From Shewanella fodinae (GTDB taxonomy: Bacteria; Pseudomonadota; Gammaproteobacteria; Enterobacterales; Shewanellaceae): 64,000 nucleotides of DNA. Shown here piece by piece: positions 1 through 10,038 of the stretch. Location: the NCBI RefSeq assembly GCF_014651955.1, contig NZ_BMXW01000001.1:81956-145955 (forward strand), given 5' to 3'. The position numbers were made by a program, and so were the translations under genes. Position 1 is the first letter of the stretch, and each line of letters begins with the position of its first letter. Below the pieces are notes generated by a model. The model made no database searches. It had not been told where the DNA came from and worked only from the letters and a program-made list of their open reading frames with translations.

Positions 1-189
1 ATGGGCATAGCCTTCTTTGTCGGTTACCATTGCACTTCCCGCTGCTAACAAAACACGGTTGTTGGTTTGATGCTTTAGATTAACCGCAGTGAAATAATTA
101 AGAAACTATCAGCTAATCGAATTTTGCACCCGCTACTATTTCAGAGAGATTATAACCACTTTTTGCAACAGTTTTACTGACAGTTTTGC
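1..189. other. window edge without a confident gene
   Basis: On the minus strand an open frame of 35 codons runs from position 105 to the window edge, with an ATG at 28-30 that has a weak GGGAAG sequence upstream. The few residues visible (for example NRVLLAAGSAMVTDKEGY) are protein-like, so the N-terminus or an internal part of a gene downstream of pdxH may start here. Too little is present to name it. The rest of this stretch is AT-rich and I see no clear terminator. Confidence 0.25.
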
Positions 190-828
190 TTAAGGTGCTA
201 AACGATCGATCTGCCAGCCATCACCACTGCGACTATATAAAAATCTGTCATGTAACCGATGCTCGCCCCCCTGCCAAAACTCGATACTATCCGGTACCAC
301 TCGGTACCCGCCCCAAAATTTTGGTAGTGGTACTTCTCCTCGAGAAAATTTTGCTTTCATTTCCGCAAATTTCGACTCAAGTGCTTGTCTGGCAGAGATT
401 TTACTGGATTGTTGTGACACCCAGGCGGCTATCTGACTGTCTTTCGGACGCGTCAGAAAGTACTTCAATACTTCAGCTGTAGATAAGGCTTCAGCTTTCC
501 CTGTCACCGCTACTTGCCGCTCCAACGGATGCCAAGGGAACAACAAACTGATATGAGCATTTCCTGCTAGTTGTGTGGCTTTACGACTTTCAAGATTGGT
601 GAAAAAAACAAAGCCATGCTCATCAAAACGTTTCAACAGCACAATCCGTTGAAAAGGTTGACCGCTGGCATCCACAGTGGCGACCACCATTGCCGTAGGA
701 TCTGTTAGCGGCGCATCTTTAGCCTGCTGCATCCATAATTCAAATTGCGCCATCGGTTCGGCCGCCAGATCGGCACGACGTAACCCACCCAGCGTATACT
801 CGCGGCGAATATCACTTAAATCAGACAT
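190..828 (-). CDS. pdxH: pyridoxamine 5'-phosphate oxidase
   Basis: FMN-dependent oxidase that converts pyridoxine or pyridoxamine 5'-phosphate to pyridoxal 5'-phosphate (PLP) in the cytoplasm. The family is recognisable throughout: RREYT..GLRR near the N-terminus, [35 protein letters not shown], the RP(K/R)DSQIAAWVS block, and a C-terminal [15 protein letters not shown] ending in IDRLAP, as in E. coli PdxH (218 residues). I chose the ATG at 828 because GAGGAG lies 7 bases before it; the ATG two codons upstream sits almost on that ribosome site. It is the last gene of the leftward spe cluster, only 11 bases after speD. Its product PLP is the cofactor of SpeA in the same cluster. Confidence 0.96.
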   Translation of the reverse strand: MSDLSDIRREYTLGGLRRADLAAEPMAQFELWMQQAKDAPLTDPTAMVVATVDASGQPFQRIVLLKRFDEHGFVFFTNLESRKATQLAGNAHISLLFPWHPLERQVAVTGKAEALSTAEVLKYFLTRPKDSQIAAWVSQQSSKISARQALESKFAEMKAKFSRGEVPLPKFWGGYRVVPDSIEFWQGGEHRLHDRFLYSRSGDGWQIDRLAP

Positions 829-839
829 CGACATACTCC

Positions 840-1769
840 TCAGATAGCTTCCGGTAGCAGTTTTTCATGACAAAGCTGCTGATAATGACTGAAATGTAGC
901 TGGTAACCATGTTCCAAGGCGATATTAGCGCTGCCAAGGCAAATGTGTGCCGGAAACCCGCACGTGGCGTGAGGGGCATTAAAGCGGATCACATCCCAAC
1001 TCCCCGGATCCAGTACCCCGAGCAAGCGGGCAAAAATATCCAGTGGTTGCACCGCCAGATCCAAGTTGGTTTCAAAACTCACGTAAGAGCTGTTTTCCTG
1101 GGGCGTGACATGAATAGTGATATATTCGCGTCCGCGAATACCATTTACAGAATAACCAAAGGGCTCAAACAGAAAATCATCGAAACTGAATCCCGGCAGC
1201 ATCTCCTCTAACGCCAATGTGACGCGCACGCCCGCTGTCGTCTGTTTATCGCTGCGCAGATATTCAGCCGCATCACCGCCGATATGGTACATCAATAGTT
1301 CGTTGGTAATGTCAGACGCCTCTGCCTGATACGGTTTATCTGTATAGAAAATGTAATGGTGGTGCGAATCAAGATGACCGATTCGAAACGCTTTACCACT
1401 GATTTTCTTACGCAACAGTTGCAGATCATCGGCAAAACTGCTGGCCTGCAGATGTGACAGGTACTCATTCTTCCGCTGATAGCTGAGGAAAGCTATCGCT
1501 GCCTCTCCCAACTGCTCAACAAAATGGGTTGCGGCATGTACCAATGTGGTAGTGCCGCAAGTCAGCATCAAAAAGCGGTTGTCCCAGACAAATAGACTGG
1601 ACTCACTCAACAGGTAAGCATCGCAAAAATCGTTGCTCACCGATGACAGAATTTCCGCATGAGCCTTGGCAACCATTCCTTCCCAGAAGGGCCTGCCCAG
1701 TGCGCGCAGCGAAGGCGTAGCTGGCGTCACTATGACTTCAATTTTTTTTTCAGAACCTTCAAAAAACAT
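840..1769 (-). CDS. speD: S-adenosylmethionine decarboxylase proenzyme (eukaryote-like)
   Basis: Makes decarboxylated S-adenosylmethionine, the aminopropyl donor for spermidine synthase. It belongs to the larger, eukaryote-like AdoMetDC family rather than the short bacterial SpeD. It begins with [11 protein letters not shown] (compare FFEG.EK..EV in animals and plants) and carries LLSESSLFV at about residues 53-61. In that family self-cleavage occurs between Glu and Ser (here E56/S57), which creates the pyruvoyl group. The conserved LTCGTT (Cys71) follows. About 309 residues from the ATG at 1769, which has AGG about 9 bases upstream; an in-frame start at 1808 would add 13 unconserved residues. 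It lies between speA and pdxH on the same strand. Confidence 0.92.
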   Translation of the reverse strand: MFFEGSEKKIEVIVTPATPSLRALGRPFWEGMVAKAHAEILSSVSNDFCDAYLLSESSLFVWDNRFLMLTCGTTTLVHAATHFVEQLGEAAIAFLSYQRKNEYLSHLQASSFADDLQLLRKKISGKAFRIGHLDSHHHYIFYTDKPYQAEASDITNELLMYHIGGDAAEYLRSDKQTTAGVRVTLALEEMLPGFSFDDFLFEPFGYSVNGIRGREYITIHVTPQENSSYVSFETNLDLAVQPLDIFARLLGVLDPGSWDVIRFNAPHATCGFPAHICLGSANIALEHGYQLHFSHYQQLCHEKLLPEAI

Positions 1770-1817
1770 CTTTTCTAACCTGATGCAGGCACGCAGGCCT
1801 GCTGTCATCCATCCTGC

Positions 1818-3728
1818 TTATGAGAAATCTTCTAGGTAGGTGTAACCTTTGATCCCCAATTGCAGCTCTTCCAGAATCGAAGCGCGCTCATCTTCGACAA
1901 TATGAGTGTTGACCAGCTCTTCATAAGTGCGCATAAACGATACCGCATCCAAGTTTACATAACGTAAAACGTCCGCCACGGTATCACCGGCCAGCACAGT
2001 TTCAATATTGGGTAAACCATTTTCGTCTACACGAACCACTGCGGAGTTGGTATCGCCAAATAGATTGTGCAGATCGCCAAGGATCTCCTGATAAGCCCCC
2101 ACCAAGAAAAAGCCTATCAAATAAGGGCTTTCTGCACTCCAGGCGGGAACTGGCAAGGTTGTTTCAATCCCTTGCCCATCCACGTATTGGTCAACGGTGC
2201 CATCTGAATCGCACGTAATATCCAGCATCACCGCCCTGCGTTCCGGCTGTTTATCCAGACCACTCAAAGGCAGTACTGGGAACACCTGGTCAATCCCCCA
2301 GGCATCGGGCAGCGATTGAAACAACGAAAAGTTAACGAAAAATTTGTCGGCTAGCTTTTCATTGAGTTCATCAATAATCGGCCGATGATAGCGATTTTTA
2401 GCACTCATCATGCCCTGTAATTCATGGCAGACACGCAGATTGGTCTGTTCCGCCCAAGCACGCTGTTGCAGCGTCAATTGCCCCAAGGCAAACAACGAAT
2501 GTGCTTCAGCAAGGTCTGACTGGGTATCGTGGAAAATCTCAATCAGCGCTCTAGAATCGCCACGTTCACTAATCTCACACCAAGACTGCCACATGTTATG
2601 CAACAACTGCGGCGCTTCTTCATCTGGTGCGGTTATCACTTCAGGAGAATAGGCTTCAGTACCGATAACATCGGCAATCAATACCGCATGATGTGCTGTC
2701 AGATAACGACCGGACTCAGAGATAATCTGCGGCACTGGCTGTTCATATTCCTGACAGACGTCATTCAAGGCACTGACAATGTTGTTGGCATATTCGGTCA
2801 GGCCATAGTTCATGGAGTTATTACTCTGGCTGCGGGTACCATCGTAATCCACCGCCAGACCACCGCCGACGTCAAAGCAGTTGATGCCACAGCCCAGTTG
2901 TCGTAATTCGCAGTAGAAACGCGCCGCTTCACCTACGCCATGGCGAATATCACGGATATTGGCAATCTGCGATCCCAAGTGGAAATGCAGCAGTTGCAAG
3001 GAGTCAAGCATGTCGTTTTCCTGCAACTCATCGACCACTTTCAACACCTGTGCGGCTGACAAGCCAAACTTAGACTTTTCACCACCGCTGGCCTGCCACT
3101 TGCCTTTGCCCTGCGACGCCAACCGCGCCCGCAGACCAAGTCTGGGCTTCACCCCCAGTTCACGGGATTCACGCAGCACTATTTTCAGCTCGGACATTTT
3201 TTCCAGCACGATATACACTTTATGGCCGAGCTTCTCGCCTATCAGTGCTAGACGGATATATTCCTTGTCTTTATAGCCGTTACAGATGATCACTGAACTG
3301 GCTTTCTGCGCCATGGCCAGCACCGCCATCAGCTCTGGCTTACTGCCCGCTTCAAGACCAAGTTGCGGTACCGTTTTGCTGATCTGGCTGGCCAGGATCT
3401 CTTCTACCACGGCTTGTTGTTGGTTCACCTTGATGGGGTAAACCAATAAATAATCAGCACCATATTCATATCTGTCTATGGCATGGTTAAACGCCTGACA
3501 CAAGCTGTCTACTCGATGGCATAAGATCTGTGGAAAACGCACCAGCACTGGCAAACTCACACCGGCTTTTACCATGTCCTTTGCCAATTCACTTAAACTG
3601 ATACGGTTGCCACTGGCAGGATCAGGTGAAACGGTAACTTCGCCCTGATCATTCACACCGTAAAAACCCTGGCTCCAGTAAGCAACGTTGTAACCGTTGC
3701 GAGCATCATCAATGGACCAATCACTCAT
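1818..3728 (-). CDS. speA: biosynthetic arginine decarboxylase
   Basis: PLP-dependent decarboxylation of arginine to agmatine, the first step of the agmatine route to putrescine. It has 636 residues (E. coli SpeA is 658) with a fold type III barrel. The PLP lysine is in VYPIKVNQQ (K100). Other family blocks are [45 protein letters not shown] and a C-terminal [18 protein letters not shown]. It starts at ATG 3728 with no strong ribosome site, 25 bases after speE, and is followed by speD. No agmatinase or agmatine deiminase is visible in the window, so conversion of agmatine to putrescine must be encoded elsewhere. Confidence 0.97.
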   Translation of the reverse strand: MSDWSIDDARNGYNVAYWSQGFYGVNDQGEVTVSPDPASGNRISLSELAKDMVKAGVSLPVLVRFPQILCHRVDSLCQAFNHAIDRYEYGADYLLVYPIKVNQQQAVVEEILASQISKTVPQLGLEAGSKPELMAVLAMAQKASSVIICNGYKDKEYIRLALIGEKLGHKVYIVLEKMSELKIVLRESRELGVKPRLGLRARLASQGKGKWQASGGEKSKFGLSAAQVLKVVDELQENDMLDSLQLLHFHLGSQIANIRDIRHGVGEAARFYCELRQLGCGINCFDVGGGLAVDYDGTRSQSNNSMNYGLTEYANNIVSALNDVCQEYEQPVPQIISESGRYLTAHHAVLIADVIGTEAYSPEVITAPDEEAPQLLHNMWQSWCEISERGDSRALIEIFHDTQSDLAEAHSLFALGQLTLQQRAWAEQTNLRVCHELQGMMSAKNRYHRPIIDELNEKLADKFFVNFSLFQSLPDAWGIDQVFPVLPLSGLDKQPERRAVMLDITCDSDGTVDQYVDGQGIETTLPVPAWSAESPYLIGFFLVGAYQEILGDLHNLFGDTNSAVVRVDENGLPNIETVLAGDTVADVLRYVNLDAVSFMRTYEELVNTHIVEDERASILEELQLGIKGYTYLEDFS

Positions 3729-3753
3729 TCTATTATCAGCCTGTCAAAATGGG

Positions 3754-4629
3754 TTATCGGGTAACCGTCATTGCTGACGCCACCGCTTGTTCAACATAAG
3801 CAGGCAAGGCAAAACTCGCCTGATGCACTGCTGGTGTGTAGTAACGAGTGCTGATTGCCGCCCGTTGAAAACGCTCCTGCAACACCGCCAAGGGTAATTG
3901 GCGGGCGTTCTGATCATCTGTGGCCCAAGCAAACACCATACAGCCACCAACATAGGTGGGCACTGCTGCCTGATAAAACCAACAGTCTTGCACATATGAA
4001 CTGATGCGCCGCACGGTATTTTGTACTTCATCCAATTGCATAAATGGCACACCATTTTGCGCCACAAAAATACCGTTAGCAGTAAGACAACGCTTACAGT
4101 TCTGATAAAACTCAGAGCTGAACAACACTTCACCGGGACCACATGGATCGGTGCAATCCGAAATAATCACATCAAACTGCTGTTGGCATTCACGCACAAA
4201 CGCTAAGCCATCGGCAATCACTAACCGCACCCTAGGGTCGTCAAATGCCCCAGCAGAATGGTGCGGCAAATATTCCCGACACATCTCCACCACGGCACCG
4301 TCTATCTCAACCATGGTGATGTCCGTTAGTTGCCGATGTTTGACAACCTCTCTGAGCATGCCACCATCGCCGCCACCGATGATCAAAACCTTGCGGGCAT
4401 GACCATGTGCCAGTATAGGGACATGCGTTAACATCTCATGGTAGACGAATTCATCCCGCTCTGTGGTTTGAATCACACCATTAAGCGCCATCACTCGTCC
4501 CATCTGACGATTTTCAAAAATGCTCAGATGCCACTGTGGCGTCTTTTGCTCATACAGCATGGCGTCAACTTCAAAATATTGACCGTAGGCGCTATGAAGT
4601 GTTTCTAAATATTGTGGTTTCCCTTGCAT
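3754..4629 (-). CDS. speE: polyamine aminopropyltransferase (spermidine synthase)
   Basis: Transfers the aminopropyl group from decarboxylated AdoMet (the SpeD product) to putrescine. It has 291 residues. The methyltransferase-like nucleotide motif GGGDGG is at residues 85-90, VEID at 107-110 provides the ribose contact, and SDCTDPCGP at about 157-165 holds the catalytic Asp pair. The N-terminal [30 protein letters not shown] block is typical of SpeE, although the exact residues vary between families. It is the first large gene of the leftward spe-pdxH cluster and is preceded by a hairpin-rich leader with a small ORF. Its ribosome site is weak. Confidence 0.95.
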   Translation of the reverse strand: MQGKPQYLETLHSAYGQYFEVDAMLYEQKTPQWHLSIFENRQMGRVMALNGVIQTTERDEFVYHEMLTHVPILAHGHARKVLIIGGGDGGMLREVVKHRQLTDITMVEIDGAVVEMCREYLPHHSAGAFDDPRVRLVIADGLAFVRECQQQFDVIISDCTDPCGPGEVLFSSEFYQNCKRCLTANGIFVAQNGVPFMQLDEVQNTVRRISSYVQDCWFYQAAVPTYVGGCMVFAWATDDQNARQLPLAVLQERFQRAAISTRYYTPAVHQASFALPAYVEQAVASAMTVTR

Positions 4630-4674
4630 CTAATCTAATCCAGAACAACGGGTAAAACGGGACAAAGACACTTG

Positions 4675-4728
4675 CCCGGCCACTTCCCTAGGGGAATGCC
4701 GGGTAACTCAGGTCGCGATTAGCGCGAC
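4675..4728 (-). promoter_or_regulatory. two hairpins in the speE leader
   Basis: Read on the minus strand between the small ORF and speE, the leader first has a perfect 6-bp stem with a 5-base loop (GTCGCG..CGCGAC, 4712-4728). A second stem-loop follows at 4675-4703: CCCGGC with GCCGGG, plus an inner TTCCC/GGGAA stem. Neither has a real U-tract, so these are not plain terminators. Their place between a short ORF and a polyamine gene suggests translational or attenuation control, which is inference. Confidence 0.45.
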
Positions 4729-4731
4729 AGA

Positions 4732-4878
4732 TCAATGGGAATTATTGGCCTCTTCGCGGCCAGAATTGATACGGATAAGCGTGAGGTGTTTCAGTCCCAG
4801 ATCATCATAATTGAAACTGATCGGAAACAGGTTCTCTGGCACCTTACGAAAAGATGCGGCAAGTAAATGGTTGTGCAT
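4732..4878 (-). CDS. small ORF upstream of speE (possible leader peptide)
   Basis: ATG at 4878, stop at 4732, 48 codons, with GAGGG about ten bases before the start. The product (begins MHNHLLAASFRKVPENLFPI) has no signal peptide or motif that I recognise. It is transcribed in the same direction as speE and ends 103 bases before it, with two stem-loops between. It could be a leader peptide that senses polyamines or translation, a small conserved protein, or a chance ORF. Confidence 0.4.
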   Translation of the reverse strand: MHNHLLAASFRKVPENLFPISFNYDDLGLKHLTLIRINSGREEANNSH

Positions 4879-5290
4879 TAGCTAAAGACCCTCTTAACCC
4901 CGAGCCAGTATCAAGACCAAGCAACGGTTAATGACTCATAAACCATAAAACCCAACTACCCACGCTATGCATCAGCATGAATGGTTCATACCTGCAAAAC
5001 GGCGCAATTAAACCCTGCTATGAGTGATAATGCAAGCAGGAATATCAGTTTATTGCATGGTTTTTGACACAGTAACAATTTGCCATAGCGGATTCAACCT
5101 TTAACATATTGAATTTCGATTTAAATTCATAGCGTTATACTATTTACTCATGAACGTACATCAAGCTTTTTTACGTGTCATCAGCGGCTTACCCGTTAAC
5201 GCCGCCCCAGATTAACAATCCATCTAAGCATCTACCGCCAGCTTACGGTATAATCCGCCCGTTTATTGCCAACACGATGACAGAGATAAT
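4879..5290. other. intergenic region between divergent speE leader and CvfB-like gene
   Basis: About 410 bases with no convincing gene. It should hold the divergent promoters for the leftward spe cluster and the rightward gene at 5291. A TATACT at 5136-5141 could be a -10 element for the rightward gene and a TTGACA occurs at 5068, but the two are not spaced as one promoter. A 21-codon ORF from ATG 5150 lacks a ribosome site and I do not call it. Confidence 0.4.
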
Positions 5291-6121
5291 ATGGCCGAAC
5301 TAGGAAAACGTTGTACGCTGGAAGTAATTAAGCAAGTGGACTTTGGCGTTTATTTAAATGCTGGGGAACTCGGACAAGTGCTGCTTCCCAAAAAGTACGT
5401 TCCCAAAGAGTGTCAGCCGGGTGACCAGGTAGACGTTTTTCTGTATCTGGATTCTGATGACACACCGATTGCGACAACGCAAAAGCCATTGGCACAAGTG
5501 GGCGAGTTTGCCTACCTCAAAACCATCGCTACCGGCCGTTACGGAGCCTTCCTTGACTGGGGTTTAGATAAAGATCTGTTATTGCCGTTTGGTGAGCAGC
5601 GCAAGCCCGCAGAAGAAGGCCACAGTTATTTGGTCTATGTCCATCTGAATCGCGCAGATGAGCGCATCGTCGCTTCCGCTAAAATTGATAAATTTATCGA
5701 TCAGTCGCCAGCGCGATATAAAGAGGGACAACAAGTCGAACTGATCATCGCTGGCACCTCAGATTTAGGGTATAAAGCCATCGTCAATAACCGCCATTTG
5801 GGCGTTATCTACCAGAATGAAGTTTTCCGAAAATTGCGCTTCGGGCAACGGCTACCAGGCTATATCAAACGAGTTCGCGCCGATAACAAACTGGATCTGA
5901 CGCTGCAAAAAGGTGACCGACAAGAGCTGGACCAACAATCACAGCAGATCCTGCAAAAACTGCAACTGGCGGGAGGCTATCTACCCTTTGGCGATAAAAC
6001 CGCACCGGAAGTGATTTATGCCGAGCTTGGTATGAGTAAAAAGGCCTTCAAAAAATCTATCGGTGGACTGTTCAAGGCCGGGAAACTGGCCATTGAGGAT
6101 GATGGTATCCGCCTACTCTGA
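5291..6121 (+). CDS. CvfB-like S1-domain RNA-binding protein
   Basis: 276 residues with repeated S1-type beta-barrel segments: an N-terminal segment from residues 5 to 65 ([22 protein letters not shown]), a second from about 70 to 130 ([22 protein letters not shown]), a third from about 145 to 210 ([20 protein letters not shown]), and a C-terminal winged-helix-like tail ([14 protein letters not shown]). This is the layout of the CvfB/YitL family, proteins thought to bind RNA and known in staphylococci as a virulence regulator; the role in gammaproteobacteria is unclear. It starts at ATG 5291 with CAGAGATAAT upstream. It is followed 20 bases later by yceH, so the two are probably co-transcribed. 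Confidence 0.85.
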   Translation: MAELGKRCTLEVIKQVDFGVYLNAGELGQVLLPKKYVPKECQPGDQVDVFLYLDSDDTPIATTQKPLAQVGEFAYLKTIATGRYGAFLDWGLDKDLLLPFGEQRKPAEEGHSYLVYVHLNRADERIVASAKIDKFIDQSPARYKEGQQVELIIAGTSDLGYKAIVNNRHLGVIYQNEVFRKLRFGQRLPGYIKRVRADNKLDLTLQKGDRQELDQQSQQILQKLQLAGGYLPFGDKTAPEVIYAELGMSKKAFKKSIGGLFKAGKLAIEDDGIRLL

Positions 6122-6141
6122 ACGAACAACAAGGACACGCC

Positions 6142-6768
6142 ATGACACTGGACAGTATTGAAACTCGCATTATTGGTTGCCTGCTGGAAAAAGAGGTTAC
6201 CACTCCAGAACAGTATCCCCTGTCACTCAATGCCCTGACACTGGCCTGCAACCAGAAAACATCCCGCGACCCGGTGATGAATCTCAGTGACAGTGAAGTG
6301 CTGGATGGACTGATGCGCCTGCAGCAACAGCGATTAGTCACTGAGGAAAGCGGATTTGGCAGCAGGGTCAGTAAATATCGCCACCGTTTTTGTAATACCG
6401 AATTTTCCGATCTGCAGTTCCCAGCGCCACAAGTGGCCATTATCTGTCTGCTACTGCTGCGAGGGCCACAAACAGCGGGAGAGTTAAGAGCTAGGGCACA
6501 GCGACTTTATGAATTTCGCGATATTGACGAAGTGGAACACCATCTGCAGGCCTTGCTGGATAAATCGTTGCTGCAACAGCTACCACGGGAGGCTGGCAGA
6601 CGTGAAGTCCGTTTTACCGAACTGTTCAGCAACGTTGCTGAAACCATACCGCAAGCGGTCAGCAGTGTTAGCAGTGGCGAACCGTTAGCGGCACGGGTTC
6701 AGCAGTTGGAACAGCAGGTGGCAGTGCTTGAACAGCTGGTCGCTGAGCTACAACAAGCCATACGCTGA
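6142..6768 (+). CDS. yceH: YceH family protein (DUF480)
   Basis: 208 residues. The family signature is at the N-terminus: [24 protein letters not shown], followed by [13 protein letters not shown], two tandem winged-helix domains, and the block [25 protein letters not shown] at about residues 90-115. The C-terminal 35 residues form a heptad-rich coiled coil ([20 protein letters not shown]). The molecular function of the family is not established. It has an AAGGAC ribosome site and sits close behind the CvfB-like gene. Confidence 0.92.
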   Translation: MTLDSIETRIIGCLLEKEVTTPEQYPLSLNALTLACNQKTSRDPVMNLSDSEVLDGLMRLQQQRLVTEESGFGSRVSKYRHRFCNTEFSDLQFPAPQVAIICLLLLRGPQTAGELRARAQRLYEFRDIDEVEHHLQALLDKSLLQQLPREAGRREVRFTELFSNVAETIPQAVSSVSSGEPLAARVQQLEQQVAVLEQLVAELQQAIR

Positions 6769-6810
6769 TTTATCACGCCGATCTTTAACACCAAAATTGC
6801 AGGGGATCCC

Positions 6811-7650
6811 ATGGGGCTAACTTCTAAAAAAACACACCCAGGCAGCTGGCATAATATCCGGCAACTGGCGTTGTTTGAACTGCAACGCTTGTTGTTGCAA
6901 CGCCGAGGACTACTGGCATTACTGACGTTTGCCTTATTATGGTTATTGTTTTTGGCTTATCCCATCAAAAGTGCCGCTGAACTAATGACAGATCCGAGTA
7001 TGCGAGATCTAGCCGCCGCCATTGATAATAAAATACTAGCCCAATTGTTCAGTTGGCCTGTTGCTGAGTTGGCAGTGTATTGGGCCATATCCCTTTACCT
7101 GTTCCCGATGTTCTGCATCATGTTGGCCGCAGGCCAATTTGCCGCAGACAAGCAACGCGGAACCTTACGTTTTCTGACACTGCATTGCGGTCGTGAGGCA
7201 TTATTTTTCGGCCGTTTTCTGGGCATGATGCTGATCCAGCTGTTGTTGCTGATACTGACCGTTGCCGCCACCATAGCGCTGGCAATGATAAGAGAGCCCT
7301 CCCTTAGCGGTGTGGCGATTACCGATGCCTTCTGGATCACCCTTAATCTGTTGATTGTGCTATTGCCCTATACGGCGTTGATGTCGGTGCTGTCACTGGT
7401 GGCAACCTCTAACCGACAGGCCACCATTTATGCGGTGTTATTCTTTACCGTGTCGGCCATTTTACTGCCGCTGTTGGATTATGCCCTGCCACTGCTGGGA
7501 TTCCTGAATTATCTAGTCCCCGGCATGCAAACCGATGGTTTGCTCGCCATCAGTCCCAAAGCGGCGCTCAGCAGCGCCCCGTTGCCAATTATCCAAAGTA
7601 TTGCCTATCTGGCGCTGGGACTTCAGCTAATCAAACGGGGTGATCTATGA
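6811..7650 (+). CDS. ABC transporter permease (NosY-like)
   Basis: 279 residues with about six hydrophobic helices (roughly residues 33-52, 90-110, 136-160, 172-195, 205-230 and 255-272) and no periplasmic domain. This is the ABC-2 permease pattern of exporters such as NosY. The segment between helices 2 and 3 (QFAADKQRGTLRFLTLH) is the typical cytoplasmic coupling stretch. AGGGG lies 5 bases before the ATG. Its last four bases overlap the start of the ATPase gene (ATGA), so the two are translationally coupled and probably make one transporter. The substrate is unknown. Confidence 0.85.
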   Translation: MGLTSKKTHPGSWHNIRQLALFELQRLLLQRRGLLALLTFALLWLLFLAYPIKSAAELMTDPSMRDLAAAIDNKILAQLFSWPVAELAVYWAISLYLFPMFCIMLAAGQFAADKQRGTLRFLTLHCGREALFFGRFLGMMLIQLLLLILTVAATIALAMIREPSLSGVAITDAFWITLNLLIVLLPYTALMSVLSLVATSNRQATIYAVLFFTVSAILLPLLDYALPLLGFLNYLVPGMQTDGLLAISPKAALSSAPLPIIQSIAYLALGLQLIKRGDL

Positions 7651-8546
7651 ATCTGTTGCGATGCCATGGTTTGAGTAAACGTTACGGCAATAAGCTGGCG
7701 CTTGATAATGTCGATCTGACCCTAGAAACTGGCAGCCCAATCGCGCTGGTAGGGCCTAACGGTGCAGGTAAAACAACACTGTTGAGTCTGATGCTGGGGT
7801 TTATTAAACCCAGTGCTGGTGATATCAAAGTGTTGGGTAAGCAACCAGGCAGCGCAGCGTTGCTGGGCAAAGTGGCCGCATTACCCCAAGACGCCGCATT
7901 AGATCCAGATTTCAGTCTGCTAACCCAGTTGGCGTTATATGCACGCCTGCATGGTTTTAACGGCAAAGCGGCAGAAAACGAAGCATTGCGGGTGCTGGCG
8001 TTGGTAGGATTAGTCGATGCTGCGCGTTCATTACCCAAAGCGTTGAGCCACGGTATGGGCAAGCGCGCCGCCATTGCGCAAGCGCTGATCGGCGCGCCCA
8101 AACTGGTATTGCTGGACGAGCCCACTGCCGGACTGGACCCTGTCAACGCGCGCAACATCCGTGACCTAGTGAGTAACCTGGCCGCTGATATTACTTTTCT
8201 CATCAGCTCTCATAACCTTGAAGAACTGGAAAAACTCTGTGGCAAGGTGTTGTATCTGGACCACGGCAAACTCAGCCAAGCTGTTGATTTGACGACCCAA
8301 GATAGCCAGACCTATCTCACATTGCAGATGCAATCTTGCGACATGGCGGCACTGCAAACACAATTACAAGGTTTGCCGGGGATTGAAGCGATTCAACCAA
8401 GTGGCAAACATACGCTGATACTTAAGTATCAACCAGTGCTCGGTGAACAGTTGGACATTCAACTGCTGCAGTTACTGCATCAGCAGCAGTTGCAGTATCG
8501 AATGTTAATAAAAGGCAGAACGCTAGAAGATCAGCTGTTTTCCTGA
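7647..8546 (+). CDS. ABC transporter ATP-binding protein
   Basis: 299 residues. Walker A is GPNGAGKTT at about residues 37-45 and Walker B is LVLLDEPTAGLDP at about 152-164, with the switch His in ISSHNLEEL. The signature loop reads LSHGMGKR instead of LSGGQ, a departure common in NatA/CcmA-like exporters. The last 80 residues form the usual C-terminal extension of this class. It pairs with the preceding permease by a 4-base overlap. Export or membrane remodelling is likely; nothing nearby names the substrate. Confidence 0.9.
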   Translation: MNLLRCHGLSKRYGNKLALDNVDLTLETGSPIALVGPNGAGKTTLLSLMLGFIKPSAGDIKVLGKQPGSAALLGKVAALPQDAALDPDFSLLTQLALYARLHGFNGKAAENEALRVLALVGLVDAARSLPKALSHGMGKRAAIAQALIGAPKLVLLDEPTAGLDPVNARNIRDLVSNLAADITFLISSHNLEELEKLCGKVLYLDHGKLSQAVDLTTQDSQTYLTLQMQSCDMAALQTQLQGLPGIEAIQPSGKHTLILKYQPVLGEQLDIQLLQLLHQQQLQYRMLIKGRTLEDQLFS

Positions 8547-8550
8547 GGTT

Positions 8551-10038
8551 TTATTGGCTGTCTGGTCGCCGCTCGTCGGCGACTTCAGCCTCTTCGGCCA
8601 ACAGTGCCATTGGTACACGAGAAGACGACATAGGCGCACAGGCTACCGGAGCCAATCCAGCTTCATCTAACAGAGAATCCGACCGCTCGCGTCCGGCGGC
8701 AGTCACTTGGGTCACCAGTCGATAGGCCGTCACAACCCCCAGGACCGCAAATAGCACAGATCCCAAAGCTTGGCCGACCAACACGCCATAAACCCCGCCC
8801 ATTTGTCCACCTAACCAGACAAATGGCATAGTACCAATGGTAGCTTTACCGATATTAAAGAAGGTGGAGTATTTGGCTTTTCCCAGATTATTAAATGAAG
8901 CATTAGCGATAAACAGCGCGCCATTAAACAGGAAAAATACTGCCATAAACTCACAGAAGAAATGGATCAGTTCCGCTGCCTGCCCTTGCATGGCAAACAC
9001 GGTGACTATCCAGTCTTTAAGTAGTAATAACAACAAAGACATACAGACCACGTAACAAGTGCAAAACTGCAATGCCCGGGTGAGACTCTCCCGCAAACGC
9101 TCATATGCACAAGCACCATAATTTTGGCCAACAATTGGCCCGATGGCACCGCTGAGCGCAAAAATCATCCCAAACGTCACCGGGATCAGTCGGCCAATTA
9201 CCGCCCAGCCGGCCACATAACTATCGCCGAAATCCGCCACGGCGCGAGTCACAAAGGCATTACCGATGGGAGTTGCCACATTAGTCAGCATTGCTGGCCC
9301 CGCAATGGCAAAGATAACCGGTAAATCCTGCCGTAATGCCTGCCACTGAAAACCACCCCATAACTGATGTTTCACAAAGACCCCGCGAGCCGCGATCAAC
9401 AATGCCGTCAACCGCGCCAATACCGAAGCCATTGCTGCCCCTTCAATACCTAAACCCAACACAAAGATAAATAAGGGATCCAACGCCGCATTGACTGCAC
9501 CACCCGCAAGTGTCGACCACATCGACAATTTGGCATCACCTACTGCGCGCAAAGCACCGCCCAACGCCATTGCCAGACAGATTATCGGCAACGAAGGGAC
9601 TAGAATGTGCAGATAACTGGTCGCCAACTCAGCAGTACGACCAGAGGCACCCACCAGTGACAACAACTCTGGAATAAACGCGGTCACCAAAGCCGAAGTC
9701 AACACCGCCACAACAAAAGTGACCGTGGCGGCGTTTATCAAAAGTCGCTTCGCCTTTGCTATTTCCCTTGCACCAATTGCACGAGATACCAAGGCTCCAA
9801 GGGCAATTGACAATCCAATACCAATAGAGGTGGTGAAAAATGAAATCGTGCCAGCATAACCAACAGCGGCAGCCAACTCCTGTTCCCCCAACATGCTCAG
9901 AAAAAACATGTCCAGCAGATCGACTAAGAACAGTGCCGACACACCGATAGCGGCAGTAGAACTCATCACCAGAATATGTTTGAGGATGCTACCTTCAACA
10001 AACTTCGCATGACTTGCTGTAGCAGAGATGTTACTCAC
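8551..10038 (-). CDS. MATE family efflux transporter
   Basis: 495 residues from a GTG at 10038, with AAAAGGAG six bases upstream inside the end of the ion channel gene. An open frame continues to 10176 but that part is out of frame with the channel gene and lacks conservation. The protein has about twelve membrane helices in two similar halves. The first half opens with ILVMSSTAAIGVSALFLVDLLDMFFLS and has GLSIALGALVSRAIGAR; the second half has AIGPIVGQNYGAC. These are MATE-type features of Na+ or H+ coupled drug/metabolite exporters. It overlaps the ion channel gene by 8 bases, which suggests co-expression. The short C-terminal tail is hydrophilic. Confidence 0.9.
   Translation of the reverse strand: MSNISATASHAKFVEGSILKHILVMSSTAAIGVSALFLVDLLDMFFLSMLGEQELAAAVGYAGTISFFTTSIGIGLSIALGALVSRAIGAREIAKAKRLLINAATVTFVVAVLTSALVTAFIPELLSLVGASGRTAELATSYLHILVPSLPIICLAMALGGALRAVGDAKLSMWSTLAGGAVNAALDPLFIFVLGLGIEGAAMASVLARLTALLIAARGVFVKHQLWGGFQWQALRQDLPVIFAIAGPAMLTNVATPIGNAFVTRAVADFGDSYVAGWAVIGRLIPVTFGMIFALSGAIGPIVGQNYGACAYERLRESLTRALQFCTCYVVCMSLLLLLLKDWIVTVFAMQGQAAELIHFFCEFMAVFFLFNGALFIANASFNNLGKAKYSTFFNIGKATIGTMPFVWLGGQMGGVYGVLVGQALGSVLFAVLGVVTAYRLVTQVTAAGRERSDSLLDEAGLAPVACAPMSSSRVPMALLAEEAEVADERRPDSQ

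Noticed and set aside
186..482. 98-codon plus-strand ORF
   Set aside because: Lies wholly on the complement of pdxH and has no ribosome site.
5150..5215. 21-codon ORF after a TATACT box
   Set aside because: No ribosome site, no recognisable features.
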